Positions 16,778 through 25,737 of a stretch of 64,000 nucleotides of DNA are shown piece by piece. The stretch spans positions 62,001 through 126,000 of the forward strand of contig CAJMMT010000005.1 in assembly GCA_905214715.1 (NCBI GenBank), in the 5' to 3' direction. The notes under the pieces are model-generated. The model searched no databases. It worked only from the letters and a program-made list of their open reading frames with translations, and had not been told where the DNA came from. The position numbers and the translations under genes were made by a program. Within the stretch, counting starts at the first letter, position 1. Every line of letters begins with the position of its first letter. Origin of the DNA: an uncultured bacterium (GTDB taxonomy: Bacteria; Bacteroidota; Bacteroidia; Bacteroidales; Muribaculaceae).

Positions 16778-16880
16778 ATTTATTCTCCCTTCTTTCCCAA
16801 AATCTCCGAACTCCCCTTGTCTTCCCTTTTCCACTCTTCTCTTTTCCCAATAATTCTCTTGTCTCCACCCTCCTATTTTT

Positions 16881-16984
16881 GTTAAGGACCGCACTTCAGT
16901 GCGGTTAAATTCTCTTCTCTCTAAAATTCTATTTTCCACGCTCTTCTATTTTTGGTTAAGGACCGCACTTCAGTGCGGTTAAAT
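16881..16984. repeat. pair of identical hairpin repeats
   Basis: 16881-16910 and 16955-16984 share a 30-bp sequence whose core ACCGCACT-TC-AGTGCGGT forms an 8-bp stem. They are 74 bp apart in direct orientation, in the gap between the tRNA-Glu terminator and the recA terminator. The surrounding 16780-17000 stretch holds no gene. Confidence 0.8.
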
Positions 16985-16995
16985 ATCCGCTATCC

Positions 16996-17053
16996 AAAAT
17001 AAAAACAACTGCGTGGCGCTTGCCTATATAAGCCGCAAGCACAACGCAGTTGT
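16996..17053 (-). terminator. recA terminator
   Basis: Outer arms ACAACTGCGT (17005-17014) and ACGCAGTTGT (17044-17053) with an inner GCTTGC/GCAAGC stem. Read on the minus strand the hairpin is followed by a TTTTTATTTT run. It begins 21 bp after the recA stop. Confidence 0.8.
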
Positions 17054-17073
17054 AATTCCTGTACTATTTTTAT

Positions 17074-18276
17074 TTATACATCAAAGTCATCTGAAAACAA
17101 GTCGTTAGACCCATCTTCATCTTCCGTAAATACATCTTCCTCCACTATATCCTTTTCCTCATCGGTATCCGATATCTCTGTATCTCCTCCAGGAAGGAAA
17201 GCGTTACGAGCAACCGATCCTTTCTCCTGACCCGAATTACGCTGCTCATCAAGTTTCTCACGCACTTTGACCGAGAGCTCATCGAACAGTTCCGGATTGT
17301 CAGCTATCACGTTCTTTACCGAATCTCGACCCTGACCAAGCTTGGTGCCGTTGTAAGAGAACCATGCGCCCGACTTCTTTACTATATCGTATTCCACAGC
17401 AAGATCAAGAACTTCGCCGGCACGTGAAATACCGGTCCCGAACATTATCTCGAACTCAGCTTTGCGGAACGGAGGCGCGACCTTATTCTTCACAACCTTA
17501 ACTTTTGCCAGACGACCTATAACCTTATCTCCATCCTTAATAAAACTCGATGCACGTATCTCAAGACGCACTGAACTGTAGAACTTCAATGCATTACCTC
17601 CGGTTGTGGTCTCCGGATTACCGAACATCATGCCGATTTTCTCACGTATCTGGTTTATAAAGATACAGCAAGTACGTGTCTTGGATATGGTACCCGTGAG
17701 CTTACGCATAGCCTGAGACATAAGTCGGGCATGCAGACCCACGTTCTTGTCGCCCATCTCTCCCTCTATCTCGGCTTTCGGAGTCAGAGCAGCAACCGAG
17801 TCTACCACAAGCACATCTATAGCACCCGAGTTTATAAGCTGCTCGGCAATGTCGAGGGCCTGCTCGCCGTTGTCAGGCTGAGCTATCCAGAGATTGTTTA
17901 CATCCACACCGAGTTTTTCTGCATAGAAACGATCAAACGCATGCTCCGCATCTATTATCGCGCAAATACCGCCCTGTTTCTGTGCCTCGGCTATTACATG
18001 TATAGCCAGAGTGGTTTTTCCCGATGATTCAGGTCCATATATCTCGGTTACACGACCTCGTGGGAGACCTCCGACGCCAAGAGCATAGTCAAGGCCTATT
18101 GAACCGGTAGGTATAACCTCCACATTCTGTATAGAGTCATCTCCCAGACGCATTATCGCGCCCGCACCGAAGTTCTTCTCAAGATGTGCCATCGTCACAT
18201 CAAGGGCCTTCAGTTTCTGCTCTTTGTCGTCAAGCTTTACGCCTGCCGCCTTTTTTGTAGTCGCTTTCTTTGCCAT
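17074..18276 (-). CDS. recA: recombinase A
   Basis: A 400-aa strand-exchange ATPase that also triggers the SOS response. Walker A GPESSGKT is at residues 81-88, the Walker B segment LVVDSVAALTPKAEIEGEMGD follows, loop L2 GGNALKFYSSVRL is present, and the tail from ~366 is very acidic. The core is standard, and the extra length over E. coli RecA comes from this acidic tail and a lysine-rich N-terminus. Its promoter lies within a perfect inverted repeat. Confidence 0.98.
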   Translation of the reverse strand: MAKKATTKKAAGVKLDDKEQKLKALDVTMAHLEKNFGAGAIMRLGDDSIQNVEVIPTGSIGLDYALGVGGLPRGRVTEIYGPESSGKTTLAIHVIAEAQKQGGICAIIDAEHAFDRFYAEKLGVDVNNLWIAQPDNGEQALDIAEQLINSGAIDVLVVDSVAALTPKAEIEGEMGDKNVGLHARLMSQAMRKLTGTISKTRTCCIFINQIREKIGMMFGNPETTTGGNALKFYSSVRLEIRASSFIKDGDKVIGRLAKVKVVKNKVAPPFRKAEFEIMFGTGISRAGEVLDLAVEYDIVKKSGAWFSYNGTKLGQGRDSVKNVIADNPELFDELSVKVREKLDEQRNSGQEKGSVARNAFLPGGDTEISDTDEEKDIVEEDVFTEDEDGSNDLFSDDFDV

Positions 18277-18337
18277 AAATATATTGTTTTATGGGAGGCC
18301 CTTTGATTCCCCCCGGGGTTCTTTTATTTTTATACTG

Positions 18338-18368
18338 CAAATATAATACCCCGCGTTTCTTATTGCAA
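18338..18368 (-). promoter_or_regulatory. promoter of recA
   Basis: On the minus strand TTG (18368-18366), 20 bp, TATATTTG (18345-18338). It gives a leader of about 55 nt before the ATG. Confidence 0.65.
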
Positions 18369-18377
18369 AACGCGGGG
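18349..18377. promoter_or_regulatory. perfect inverted repeat inside the recA promoter
   Basis: CCCCGCGTTT (18349-18358) and AAACGCGGGG (18368-18377) with a 9-bp centre. It covers the -33 element and most of the spacer, so it could be an operator. It could equally be part of the pgi transcript end, since pgi lies just upstream on the same strand. Confidence 0.4.
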
Positions 18378-18397
18378 CATTAATATTACTTAACAAG

Positions 18398-18434
18398 TAT
18401 CCAATCACTGCAATTTTATTGCAGTGATTGGATA
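18398..18434 (-). terminator. 17-bp perfect hairpin directly after pgi
   Basis: TATCCAATCACTGCAAT (18398-18414) and its complement (18418-18434) leave a 3-nt loop. It starts right after the pgi stop codon. No T-run follows, so it may act as an RNA-stabilising 3' stem or a weak terminator. Confidence 0.6.
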
Positions 18435-18435
18435 T

Positions 18436-19782
18436 TTATTTCAGTTTAGCCTTGATTGCCTCGGTTTCTTTCTCATAACCGGGCTTTTCAAGAAGCGCGA
18501 ACATATTTTTCTTATAAGCTTCCACACCGGGCTGATTGAACGGATTCACACCGAGAATATAACCCGATATGCCGCAAGCTTTTTCAAAGAAATAGATAAG
18601 CTGGCCCAGAGTATATTCATCAAGTGAATGTATCTCTATGTGCATGTTTGGAACTCCGCCCTCTACGTGGGCTATCTTGGTGCCGAGTTCCGCCATCTTG
18701 TTTACTTCGTCAACGCGCTTGCCGGCCATGAAGTTGATTCCGTCAAGATTCTGTGCGTCTGACGGTATTCTCTTTTCTATGGCGGGTTTAGCCACGGAGA
18801 TCACGGTCTCGAAGATAGAACGTTCGCCATCCTGAATCCACTGGCCCATCGAGTGAAGGTCGGTGGTAAAGTCTACAGATGCAGGGAAGATTCCCTTGCC
18901 ATCCTTACCTTCGCTCTCGCCATAAAGCTGCTTCCACCATTCCGAGAAGAAATGGAGCTTGGGGTTGAAGTTCACAAGTATCTCTATCTTCTTTCCGCTA
19001 TCGTAAAGAGCGTTACGCATACGGGCGTAAGTCTCCGCGATGTTGTCCGGTCCGGGGTGAAGAGTGGCTTTCTCCATGTCAGCCGCTCCATTCACAAGTT
19101 TGTCTATGTTGAAACCCGCTATGGCTATAGGAAGCAATCCTACCGGAGTGAGTACCGAGAAACGGCCGCCCACATTATCGGGTATAATATAAGTTTCATA
19201 ACCCTCCTGATCCGACATTGTGCGGAGCGCACCTTTCTTGGCATCGGTTACCGCTACAATCAGATCTTTTGCGTTCTCTTTTCCTACCTGCTCTTCAAGC
19301 TGTGCTTTCAGCATACGGAATGCTATGGCCGGTTCGGTTGTGGTGCCCGACTTCGATATCACTACGATACCGAAGCGTTTTCCCTTCAGAAGTTCCGAAA
19401 GCTCGCCAAGATATTCTTCACCTATGTTCTGTCCGGCAAACAATACACGCGGACGTTTAGGCTGCGGATCCACCAAGTCAGCGAAATTGTTGGAAAGTGC
19501 CGATATCACGGCCTTCGCACCAAGGTAGCTGCCACCTATACCTACGCATACAACGTAGTCGCATTTTTCCTGCAAACGTGCTGCCGTAGCTTTTATGCTG
19601 TTCATTAAAGCTGTATTGGCTTCTGTTTCCGACGGGAGTTTCACCCACCCCAAGAAGTCGCTGCCGGCCGCGCGACCGGTGTTAACATTCGTTACTGCTT
19701 CTACTGCTGCCGCTTCGTTACCTTTGAATTCTTTCTCTGCAAAATATAGGGCATCCGTGATGTCCAATTTCAATGTATTCAT
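18436..19782 (-). CDS. pgi: glucose-6-phosphate isomerase
   Basis: A 448-aa glycolytic enzyme that interconverts glucose 6-phosphate and fructose 6-phosphate. Clear family parts are CVGIGGSYLGAKAV near residue 80, the SIS-domain segment VVISKSGTTTEPAIAFR, the loop DNVGGRFSVLTPVGLLP, and QWIQDGERSIFETV. It belongs to the shorter bacterial subgroup of about 450 aa. It is the last of the lysS-gpsA-pgi set on the minus strand, 71 bp after gpsA. Confidence 0.97.
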   Translation of the reverse strand: MNTLKLDITDALYFAEKEFKGNEAAAVEAVTNVNTGRAAGSDFLGWVKLPSETEANTALMNSIKATAARLQEKCDYVVCVGIGGSYLGAKAVISALSNNFADLVDPQPKRPRVLFAGQNIGEEYLGELSELLKGKRFGIVVISKSGTTTEPAIAFRMLKAQLEEQVGKENAKDLIVAVTDAKKGALRTMSDQEGYETYIIPDNVGGRFSVLTPVGLLPIAIAGFNIDKLVNGAADMEKATLHPGPDNIAETYARMRNALYDSGKKIEILVNFNPKLHFFSEWWKQLYGESEGKDGKGIFPASVDFTTDLHSMGQWIQDGERSIFETVISVAKPAIEKRIPSDAQNLDGINFMAGKRVDEVNKMAELGTKIAHVEGGVPNMHIEIHSLDEYTLGQLIYFFEKACGISGYILGVNPFNQPGVEAYKKNMFALLEKPGYEKETEAIKAKLK

Positions 19783-19853
19783 TTTGAATAGAATTATGGT
19801 TTTCTATCTTACTAACGCTGTGTCTTTTATTTTTATCAGACCTTTAAGATTTT

Positions 19854-20861
19854 TTAGGTGAATGAGGCTGCCATACCCTTAAGGGCCATTTTGGCGCTTT
19901 TTCCTTCATAAAGAATGCTGTACATACCGTCGAGTATCGGCATAGACACCTGAAGGCCGGGAGTCGAATTTATTTCATGTATGCACTTTGTGCCGTAATA
20001 ACCTTCAGCCACCTGGTTCATTTCCATCTTGGCTACCTGCACGCTATACCCTTTTCCTATCATGGAGCCGAAATTATGGTTGCGGGAAAATCGGCTGTAT
20101 GACGTTACAAGCAGGTCTCCGAGATAGGCCGAACGGTCTATGTCGCGCTTCATGGGTGATATGCAATCTATAAACCTACGCATTTCGCGTATCGCGTTAC
20201 TTACAAGCATGGCCATGAAATTGTCTCCTGTCTTCATGCCGTTTACCATTCCGGCCGCTATGGCATAGACATTCTTAAGCACCGCCGCGTATTCTATTCC
20301 CTCTATATCGTCTGATATTATGGTCTTCATACGCTTACCCGATATTACCGATGCGAAAGCCTGCGCTTTCGTAGTGTCGCTACATCCTATGGTAAGATAC
20401 GACAATCGGTCTAATGCAACCTCCTCGGCATGACACGGACCACCGATTACAAGCAGATTCTCTTCCGGAACACCGAAACGTGTAAGAAAATAATCCGTTA
20501 CTATCATGTTGTCGTCAGGAACTATCCCCTTTACAGCCGAAACTATATTCTTATGGCTGAGGTCAACGCATATTTTGGCTACATGATCTTTGAAATAAGG
20601 GGATGGAACCGCTATGACAAGGGTATCCGCATCCGAACAGGCCTGATTTATATCCGATGTAAAATCAATACGGTCCGTATCGAAATTCACATCGGTCAGA
20701 TAGGCCGGGTTACGGCCATACTTTATAAAATCATCTATACGATCAGGTCGACGCATATACCAGGATATGCGTGGTTCATCGGTCAGCACAAGCTTTGCCA
20801 ATGCCGTAGCCCAACTGCCTCCTCCCAATATTGCTATCTTTCCCAATCTTTCCATATTCAA
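19854..20861 (-). CDS. gpsA: glycerol-3-phosphate dehydrogenase (NAD(P)+)
   Basis: A 335-aa cytoplasmic enzyme that reduces dihydroxyacetone phosphate to glycerol 3-phosphate for phospholipid synthesis. The N-terminal dinucleotide-binding loop reads AILGGGSWATALAK, and the catalytic region includes AVLKNVYAIAAGMVNGMKTGDN and RFSRNHNFG. Its start codon overlaps the lysS stop by 4 bp, which signals translational coupling with lysS. Confidence 0.96.
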   Translation of the reverse strand: MNMERLGKIAILGGGSWATALAKLVLTDEPRISWYMRRPDRIDDFIKYGRNPAYLTDVNFDTDRIDFTSDINQACSDADTLVIAVPSPYFKDHVAKICVDLSHKNIVSAVKGIVPDDNMIVTDYFLTRFGVPEENLLVIGGPCHAEEVALDRLSYLTIGCSDTTKAQAFASVISGKRMKTIISDDIEGIEYAAVLKNVYAIAAGMVNGMKTGDNFMAMLVSNAIREMRRFIDCISPMKRDIDRSAYLGDLLVTSYSRFSRNHNFGSMIGKGYSVQVAKMEMNQVAEGYYGTKCIHEINSTPGLQVSMPILDGMYSILYEGKSAKMALKGMAASFT

Positions 20862-22405
20862 TCTTTCGGTTCTTCTTCCTCTTTCTTGGTAGCTGTTACT
20901 TCCGGACGCATCTGCGGGAAAAGCAAGACCTCCTGTATGTAAGGTTTGCCGGTCATGAGCATCACAAGTCGGTCTATACCTATTCCGAGACCAGATGTGG
21001 GTGGCATACCGTATTCAAGCGCCCTTATGAAGTCGCCGTCTATTATCATGGCTTCGTCATCCCCCTTGGCCGCAAGTTTCATCTGCTCTACGAAACGCTC
21101 GTATTGGTCTATCGGATCATTCAACTCCGAATAGGCATTCGCAAGCTCCTTACCGTTCACCATCAATTCAAAGCGCTCCGTAAGTTCAGGGTTATCGCGA
21201 TGCTTCTTAGTAAGAGGAGACATTTCTATAGGATAGTCTATTATGAAGGTAGGCTGTATGTATTTACCTTCACATTTTTCTCCAAATATCTCGTCTATGA
21301 GTTTTCCCTTGCCGAACGATTCATCGACCTCTATACCTGAATTCTTGCAGAATGCGCGCAATTCTTCCTCGCTCTTGCCGGTGATGTCGAATCCCGTATG
21401 CTCGAGTATGGCTTCTGTCATGGTTACACGACGGTAAGGGGCCTTGAATGATATGAGGTTTTCGCCTACCTGAACTTCCGTTGTTCCGTTTACCGCCATA
21501 CATATGCGCTCTATCATGTTTTCGGTAAACTTCATCATCCAGTTGTAGTCCTTATAGGCTACATATATCTCCATGCAGGTGAATTCCGGATTATGGGTAC
21601 GGTCCATACCCTCGTTGCGGAAATTCTTTCCTATTTCATATACCCCTTCAAAGCCGCCTACTATAAGACGTTTCAGATATAGCTCCGTCGCTATACGCAT
21701 GTAAAGGTCTATGTCAAGCGAATTGTGATGGGTTATGAAGGGACGGGCCGAGGCGCCTCCGGCTATCGACTGAAGTATGGGTGTCTCAACCTCTATATAT
21801 CCATGTTCGTTGAAATATTCGCGCATGGTGTTCACAACCTTGGTGCGCTTCAGAAATATTTCCTTCACACCCTGGTTCACTATCAGGTCAAGATAGCGTT
21901 GGCGATAACGAAGTTCAGGATCGGTAAAGGCATCGTATGCCTTGCCGTCTTTCATCTTCACTATGGGTAGCGGACGCAGACTTTTGCTCAATACTGTTAT
22001 TTCCTGGGCATGAATGGTTATCTCGCCCATCTGCGTACGGAATACGTATCCTTTGACTCCGATGAAGTCACCTATGTCAAGGAGTTTCTTGAAAACCACA
22101 TTATAAAATTCCTTGTCTTCCCCGGGGCAGATATCATCGCGGCTCACATATACCTGTATTCTGCCCTTTGAATCCTGTAGTTCTATAAACGAGGCTTTTC
22201 CCATTATGCGGCGGCTCATTATACGGCCGGCTACAGTCACCTCACGGTGATTTTCTTCCTCGTCTTTGAAATTATCCTTTATCTCGTCGCTGTATCCTGT
22301 AACCACATATTCCGCGGCAGGATATGGCTCTATTCCGCGCTCACGCAGTGCTTCCATGCTTTGACGGCGCTGTCTTTCCTGCTCGTTTAGTTCCTTCTGG
22401 GCCAT
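20858..22405 (-). CDS. lysS: lysyl-tRNA synthetase, class II
   Basis: A 515-aa enzyme charging tRNA-Lys. An N-terminal OB-fold anticodon domain (residues ~55-165, with VTVAGRIMSRRIMGKASFIELQD) precedes the catalytic domain with motif 1 (FNEHGYIEVETPILQ), motif 2 (NFRNEGMDRTHNPEFT) and motif 3 (PPTSGLGIGIDRLVM). It heads the lysS-gpsA-pgi run. An LptE-like gene ends about 40 bp upstream of its start. Confidence 0.97.
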   Translation of the reverse strand: MAQKELNEQERQRRQSMEALRERGIEPYPAAEYVVTGYSDEIKDNFKDEEENHREVTVAGRIMSRRIMGKASFIELQDSKGRIQVYVSRDDICPGEDKEFYNVVFKKLLDIGDFIGVKGYVFRTQMGEITIHAQEITVLSKSLRPLPIVKMKDGKAYDAFTDPELRYRQRYLDLIVNQGVKEIFLKRTKVVNTMREYFNEHGYIEVETPILQSIAGGASARPFITHHNSLDIDLYMRIATELYLKRLIVGGFEGVYEIGKNFRNEGMDRTHNPEFTCMEIYVAYKDYNWMMKFTENMIERICMAVNGTTEVQVGENLISFKAPYRRVTMTEAILEHTGFDITGKSEEELRAFCKNSGIEVDESFGKGKLIDEIFGEKCEGKYIQPTFIIDYPIEMSPLTKKHRDNPELTERFELMVNGKELANAYSELNDPIDQYERFVEQMKLAAKGDDEAMIIDGDFIRALEYGMPPTSGLGIGIDRLVMLMTGKPYIQEVLLFPQMRPEVTATKKEEEEPKD

Positions 22406-22446
22406 ATATATTATTTATTTCTGAATTCTACAAATTTAATAAAAAA

Positions 22447-22980
22447 CTACCAATTCCCAAGAGTGGCATTGAAGATAAGGTCCACAAGCTCTGTCGAAAT
22501 TTCCTGACACAATTCTTCCTGTACATCTGTAAGCATCATTGAACTGGAAAATTGTCTGTAGGCTGAAAACGATTGGTCTATATCGTTCGAAGGATTTTTA
22601 TGGTCGGTATATTTCACACGTACCGTTATGGTAAGGCGTGTTTCGGTAGCATAAGCATCCTCGCCTACCGCCTGGGGCGAAAGAGAATATCCCGTTATTT
22701 CGCCACTCATACTCAGATCGGCTTTACCATCTACTTCCTGAAGTCTTGTCTGCCTGGTTACGGCATCCATCAGCTTGTTTTCAAATGTCTGCTGAAGCGG
22801 CGGATAAACCAGTGCCGCCCTAATCGGAAACTCTGATATGTTGATGGTCTTGTATATGTCGTAGTTCAATGCCGAGCCGTTGAATTTGTAACTTATGGTA
22901 CATCCGCACAACATGGTGGCCATAAGAACCATTGCCGACGACAGCAACATTCCTCCTCTTTTTCTGATATTCAGTTTCAT
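22447..22980 (-). CDS. LptE-like outer-membrane lipoprotein
   Basis: 177 aa with a lipoprotein signal peptide (lipobox LCGC, cysteine near residue 27) and an LptE-type body (VYPPLQQTFENKLMDAVTRQTRLQEV, then LSMSGEITGYSLSPQA and RLTITVRVKYTD). In Bacteroidota this family sits just after a sigma-54 activator gene, as here. LptE supports LptD in placing lipopolysaccharide in the outer membrane. Sequence identity in the family is low, so the call rests on both layout and motifs. Confidence 0.82.
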   Translation of the reverse strand: MKLNIRKRGGMLLSSAMVLMATMLCGCTISYKFNGSALNYDIYKTINISEFPIRAALVYPPLQQTFENKLMDAVTRQTRLQEVDGKADLSMSGEITGYSLSPQAVGEDAYATETRLTITVRVKYTDHKNPSNDIDQSFSAYRQFSSSMMLTDVQEELCQEISTELVDLIFNATLGNW

Positions 22981-23006
22981 GATAAAACCCTAAAATAAAC
23001 TTCTTT

Positions 23007-23035
23007 CTTACCGTGCCGAGGCGAAGCCGAAGTTA
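23007..23035. repeat. short dispersed CCGAG repeat, copy 2
   Basis: TTACCGTGCCGAGGCGAAGC and following bases resemble 13881-13912 and 25171-25200. All three lie between genes. Confidence 0.55.
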
Positions 23036-23084
23036 CAATCTTCCTAATCTTTCAATCCCAAAACCAATGACTATAGACTAACGA

Positions 23085-24254
23085 CTAAAGCCCATACTCA
23101 TGTATCTTGCGATAAAGGGTCCGCAACGATATACCCAGCTCTTCGGCTGCCTTGTTCTTATTCCCTTCATTACGCTGCAACGCGGTCTGAACGGCTTCTT
23201 TCTCCGCAGCCTGAAGAGATGACGGTATGTCGTTTGTCTTTTCTTCCCCTTCCTTGTAACTGTCGCCAAACAGATGAGGAGGAGCCGGAAGCCAGGTGCC
23301 TGTTCCGGCGGGGCGTTCCACGACTTCATTGTCTTCGATACGTTGGCATCCGCGACGAAGTTCCTCTACCTCGCTCTTCAGCTGTATAAGCATTTGCCAC
23401 AACAGCTGTCGCTCACTCTCATATGACACCTCTTTGTCTTTTTTTACAGGTGTCGTAGCAGATTTGGCCGTAGAGGGGAGCGCATCCATAAGTGTGTCGC
23501 GCTCTATCTCTTTTCCCGATTCGAACAAAGCTAACTGTTCAACTACATTTTTCAGTTGCCTCACATTCCCCGGCCAACGGTACAGCATAAGCACCCGTTG
23601 CGCCTCTTCCGAAAAACTTATAGGCGCCGTCATATATTTGCGGGAAAAATCGGCTGCGAACTTCCGGGCAAGCAGATATATGTCGTCGCCTCTTTCCGAA
23701 AGAGAAGGGACACGTATTACCACTGTCGATAGTCTGTAATACAGATCTTCACGGAATTTCCCTTTTCTAACAGCCTCCACCAGATCCACATTGGTTGCCG
23801 CCACTACCCTTATGTCGGTACGCTGCACCGTGGAGCTGCCCACTTTCATGAATTCTCCGGTCTCAAGCACTCTGAGAAGACGCGCCTGAGTGGTAAGAGG
23901 AAGCTCGGCCACCTCGTCAAGAAAAATGGTACCTCCGTCAGCTTCCTCGAAATATCCCTTTCGTGCCGATATGGCTCCTGTGAAAGAGCCTTTCTCATGA
24001 CCGAACAGTTCGCTGTCTATGGTACCTTCAGGTATGGCGCCACAGTTTACAGCTATATATTTCTTATGTTTGCGAGAGCCATACTGATGTATTATCTGCG
24101 GAAAAAATTCTTTTCCCGCTCCGCTCTCGCCTGTAACAAGTACCGACAGGTCTATCGGCGCTACCTTGACGGCGCGCGATATGGCCTCTTCAAGAGCGGG
24201 CGAGTTTCCCACTATCGAGAATCTTTGCTTTACTTTCTGTATCTCTTCGCTCAT
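23085..24254 (-). CDS. sigma-54-type AAA+ transcription activator, Fis-like DNA-binding end
   Basis: 389 aa. The AAA+ domain starts near residue 12 without any receiver or sensor domain. Walker A is GESGAGKE, the sigma-contact loop reads GSFTGA where GAFTGA is usual, Walker B is GGTIFLDEVAELP, and RWPGNVRQLKNVVEQ is the sensor-2 region. The end (EEGNKNKAAEELGISLRTLYRKIHEYGL region) is a Fis-type helix-turn-helix. The A-to-S change in the loop makes true sigma-54 activation uncertain. It is followed by the lptE-like gene on the same strand, a conserved Bacteroidota pairing. Confidence 0.92.
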   Translation of the reverse strand: MSEEIQKVKQRFSIVGNSPALEEAISRAVKVAPIDLSVLVTGESGAGKEFFPQIIHQYGSRKHKKYIAVNCGAIPEGTIDSELFGHEKGSFTGAISARKGYFEEADGGTIFLDEVAELPLTTQARLLRVLETGEFMKVGSSTVQRTDIRVVAATNVDLVEAVRKGKFREDLYYRLSTVVIRVPSLSERGDDIYLLARKFAADFSRKYMTAPISFSEEAQRVLMLYRWPGNVRQLKNVVEQLALFESGKEIERDTLMDALPSTAKSATTPVKKDKEVSYESERQLLWQMLIQLKSEVEELRRGCQRIEDNEVVERPAGTGTWLPAPPHLFGDSYKEGEEKTNDIPSSLQAAEKEAVQTALQRNEGNKNKAAEELGISLRTLYRKIHEYGL

Positions 24255-24269
24255 ATATATAAAGCTTAT

Positions 24270-25085
24270 CTATCCGGCTAATCCGGCTATTTCCTTGGTA
24301 AGATATATGAAATCTTCAACACTGAGCCGCTCCGGTCTGAGACTCATGAGATCACTGCCCATAAGTTTCCGGGCTTTATCGCTCTCCTTGTTTTCTACGA
24401 GACAGGAGAGTGAGTTGCGAAGAGTCTTGCGTCTTTGTCCGAATGATGTCTTCACAACTTTTTTAAACAGTTTCTCATCGCAACCAAGACTTACGCGGCT
24501 GTTGCGCGTAAGTCGCAATACACCGCTCTGCACCTTAGGTGCAGGTGTGAATTTCTCCGGACCTACGGTAAACAGGTATTCGCAGTCATACCATGCCTGA
24601 AGCAATACCGACAATATACCTCTCACCTTCCCTCCTGGCGCGGCGCATATTCTCTCGGCCACCTCTTTCTGCAACATTCCAGCCACCACGGGAAACTGCT
24701 CCCTATATTCCAGTACCCTGAAAAAGATCTGAGAAGATATATTATATGGATAATTGCCTATAAGCGCTTTTTCTCCTTCAAACAGCGACGATGGATCCGT
24801 GGCAAGAAAATCTCCCTCCACTACAGTAAGTCCAGGCATATTGCGAGAAAGCCATTGCACACTCTCACCATCTATTTCCACAGCCTTTACCTCTCTTCTC
24901 TGTTCGAGAAGATAACGCGAAAGCACACCCATGCCGGGTCCGATTTCAACTATCGGAAGATTTCCCCATTTCTTGGCGCTCTCGGGCAGTTCACTTTCCG
25001 AAATGGTGTATGCTATACGCCGGGCCGCATCCGTATCGTTAAGAAAATGCTGGCCCAAAGCCTTCTTTGCCTTTACCTCTTTCAT
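24270..25085 (-). CDS. rsmA: 16S rRNA dimethyladenosine transferase
   Basis: A 271-aa methylase that dimethylates two adenines near the 3' end of 16S rRNA during late small-subunit assembly. Seen are KKALGQHFLNDTDAARRI, the SAM-binding EIGPGMGVLSRYLLE, the acidic EGDFLAT, and the catalytic IGNYPYNISSQIFFRVLE, followed by FTPAPKVQSGVLRL. It lies 15 bp upstream of the sigma-54 activator gene and is probably cotranscribed with it. Confidence 0.96.
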   Translation of the reverse strand: MKEVKAKKALGQHFLNDTDAARRIAYTISESELPESAKKWGNLPIVEIGPGMGVLSRYLLEQRREVKAVEIDGESVQWLSRNMPGLTVVEGDFLATDPSSLFEGEKALIGNYPYNISSQIFFRVLEYREQFPVVAGMLQKEVAERICAAPGGKVRGILSVLLQAWYDCEYLFTVGPEKFTPAPKVQSGVLRLTRNSRVSLGCDEKLFKKVVKTSFGQRRKTLRNSLSCLVENKESDKARKLMGSDLMSLRPERLSVEDFIYLTKEIAGLAG

Positions 25086-25170
25086 ATAATATTTCTATAT
25101 TCCCGAATCTCCCCGATTTCCTCCTCCTCCCAATTTCCCCTAATCCTCTAAAAATTACCAATCTCTCTTA

Positions 25171-25200
25171 CTTACTGTACCGAGGAGAAGGCCGAGGGTT
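25171..25200. repeat. short dispersed CCGAG repeat, copy 3
   Basis: CTTACTGTACCGAGGAGAAG followed by GCCGAGGGTT, between rsmA and the TrmH-family gene. Related to 13881-13912 and 23007-23035. Confidence 0.55.
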
Positions 25201-25212
25201 TTATTAAAAAAA

Positions 25213-25734
25213 CTAAAAACTCAACTGCCAAAGCGCCATTCCAACGCTGACCGATACATTGAGAGAATGTTTTACTCCACGCTGAGGTATCTCGAGCACG
25301 ACGTCGGCCATATCCACTATACGCTGGTCCACACCCTCCACTTCGTTGCCGGCCACAAGAACTATACGCTCTCCATCCATGCGTCTGTAATTCTGAAGTT
25401 CCACTGAGTCGTGGGCCTGTTCAAGCACTGCTATCTTCCACCCTTCGCTCTGAAGTCTTTTACATTCGGCAAGAGTGTCTTCCACATGGCGCCACTCCAC
25501 ACTCTCTTCCGCTCCCAAGGCGGTTTTCTTCAACTCAGGATGCGGCGGACAACCAGTAATGCCACCTAATATCACACCACTTATGCCGAGGGCATCGGCT
25601 GTGCGGAATACGGAACCTACATTATAAAGCGAGCGTACATTGTCGAGAACGACCCATACCGGTAGCTTCTCGACTTTGGAATATTCCTCCTTACTATAAC
25701 GCGTAAGTTCTATTATATTCTTTTTTCTCGACAT
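25213..25734 (-). CDS. TrmH/SpoU-family RNA 2'-O-methyltransferase
   Basis: A 173-aa SPOUT methylase with the three family motifs: NVRSLYNVGSVFRTADALGI (motif 1), IVLVAGNEVEGVDQ (motif 2) and LEIPQRGVKHSLNVSVSVGM (motif 3). It lacks any extra N-terminal domain. The target RNA, tRNA or rRNA, cannot be told from the sequence. It starts 3 bp after the nadA stop, so the two are likely one transcript. Confidence 0.93.
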   Translation of the reverse strand: MSRKKNIIELTRYSKEEYSKVEKLPVWVVLDNVRSLYNVGSVFRTADALGISGVILGGITGCPPHPELKKTALGAEESVEWRHVEDTLAECKRLQSEGWKIAVLEQAHDSVELQNYRRMDGERIVLVAGNEVEGVDQRIVDMADVVLEIPQRGVKHSLNVSVSVGMALWQLSF

Positions 25735-25737
25735 TTT

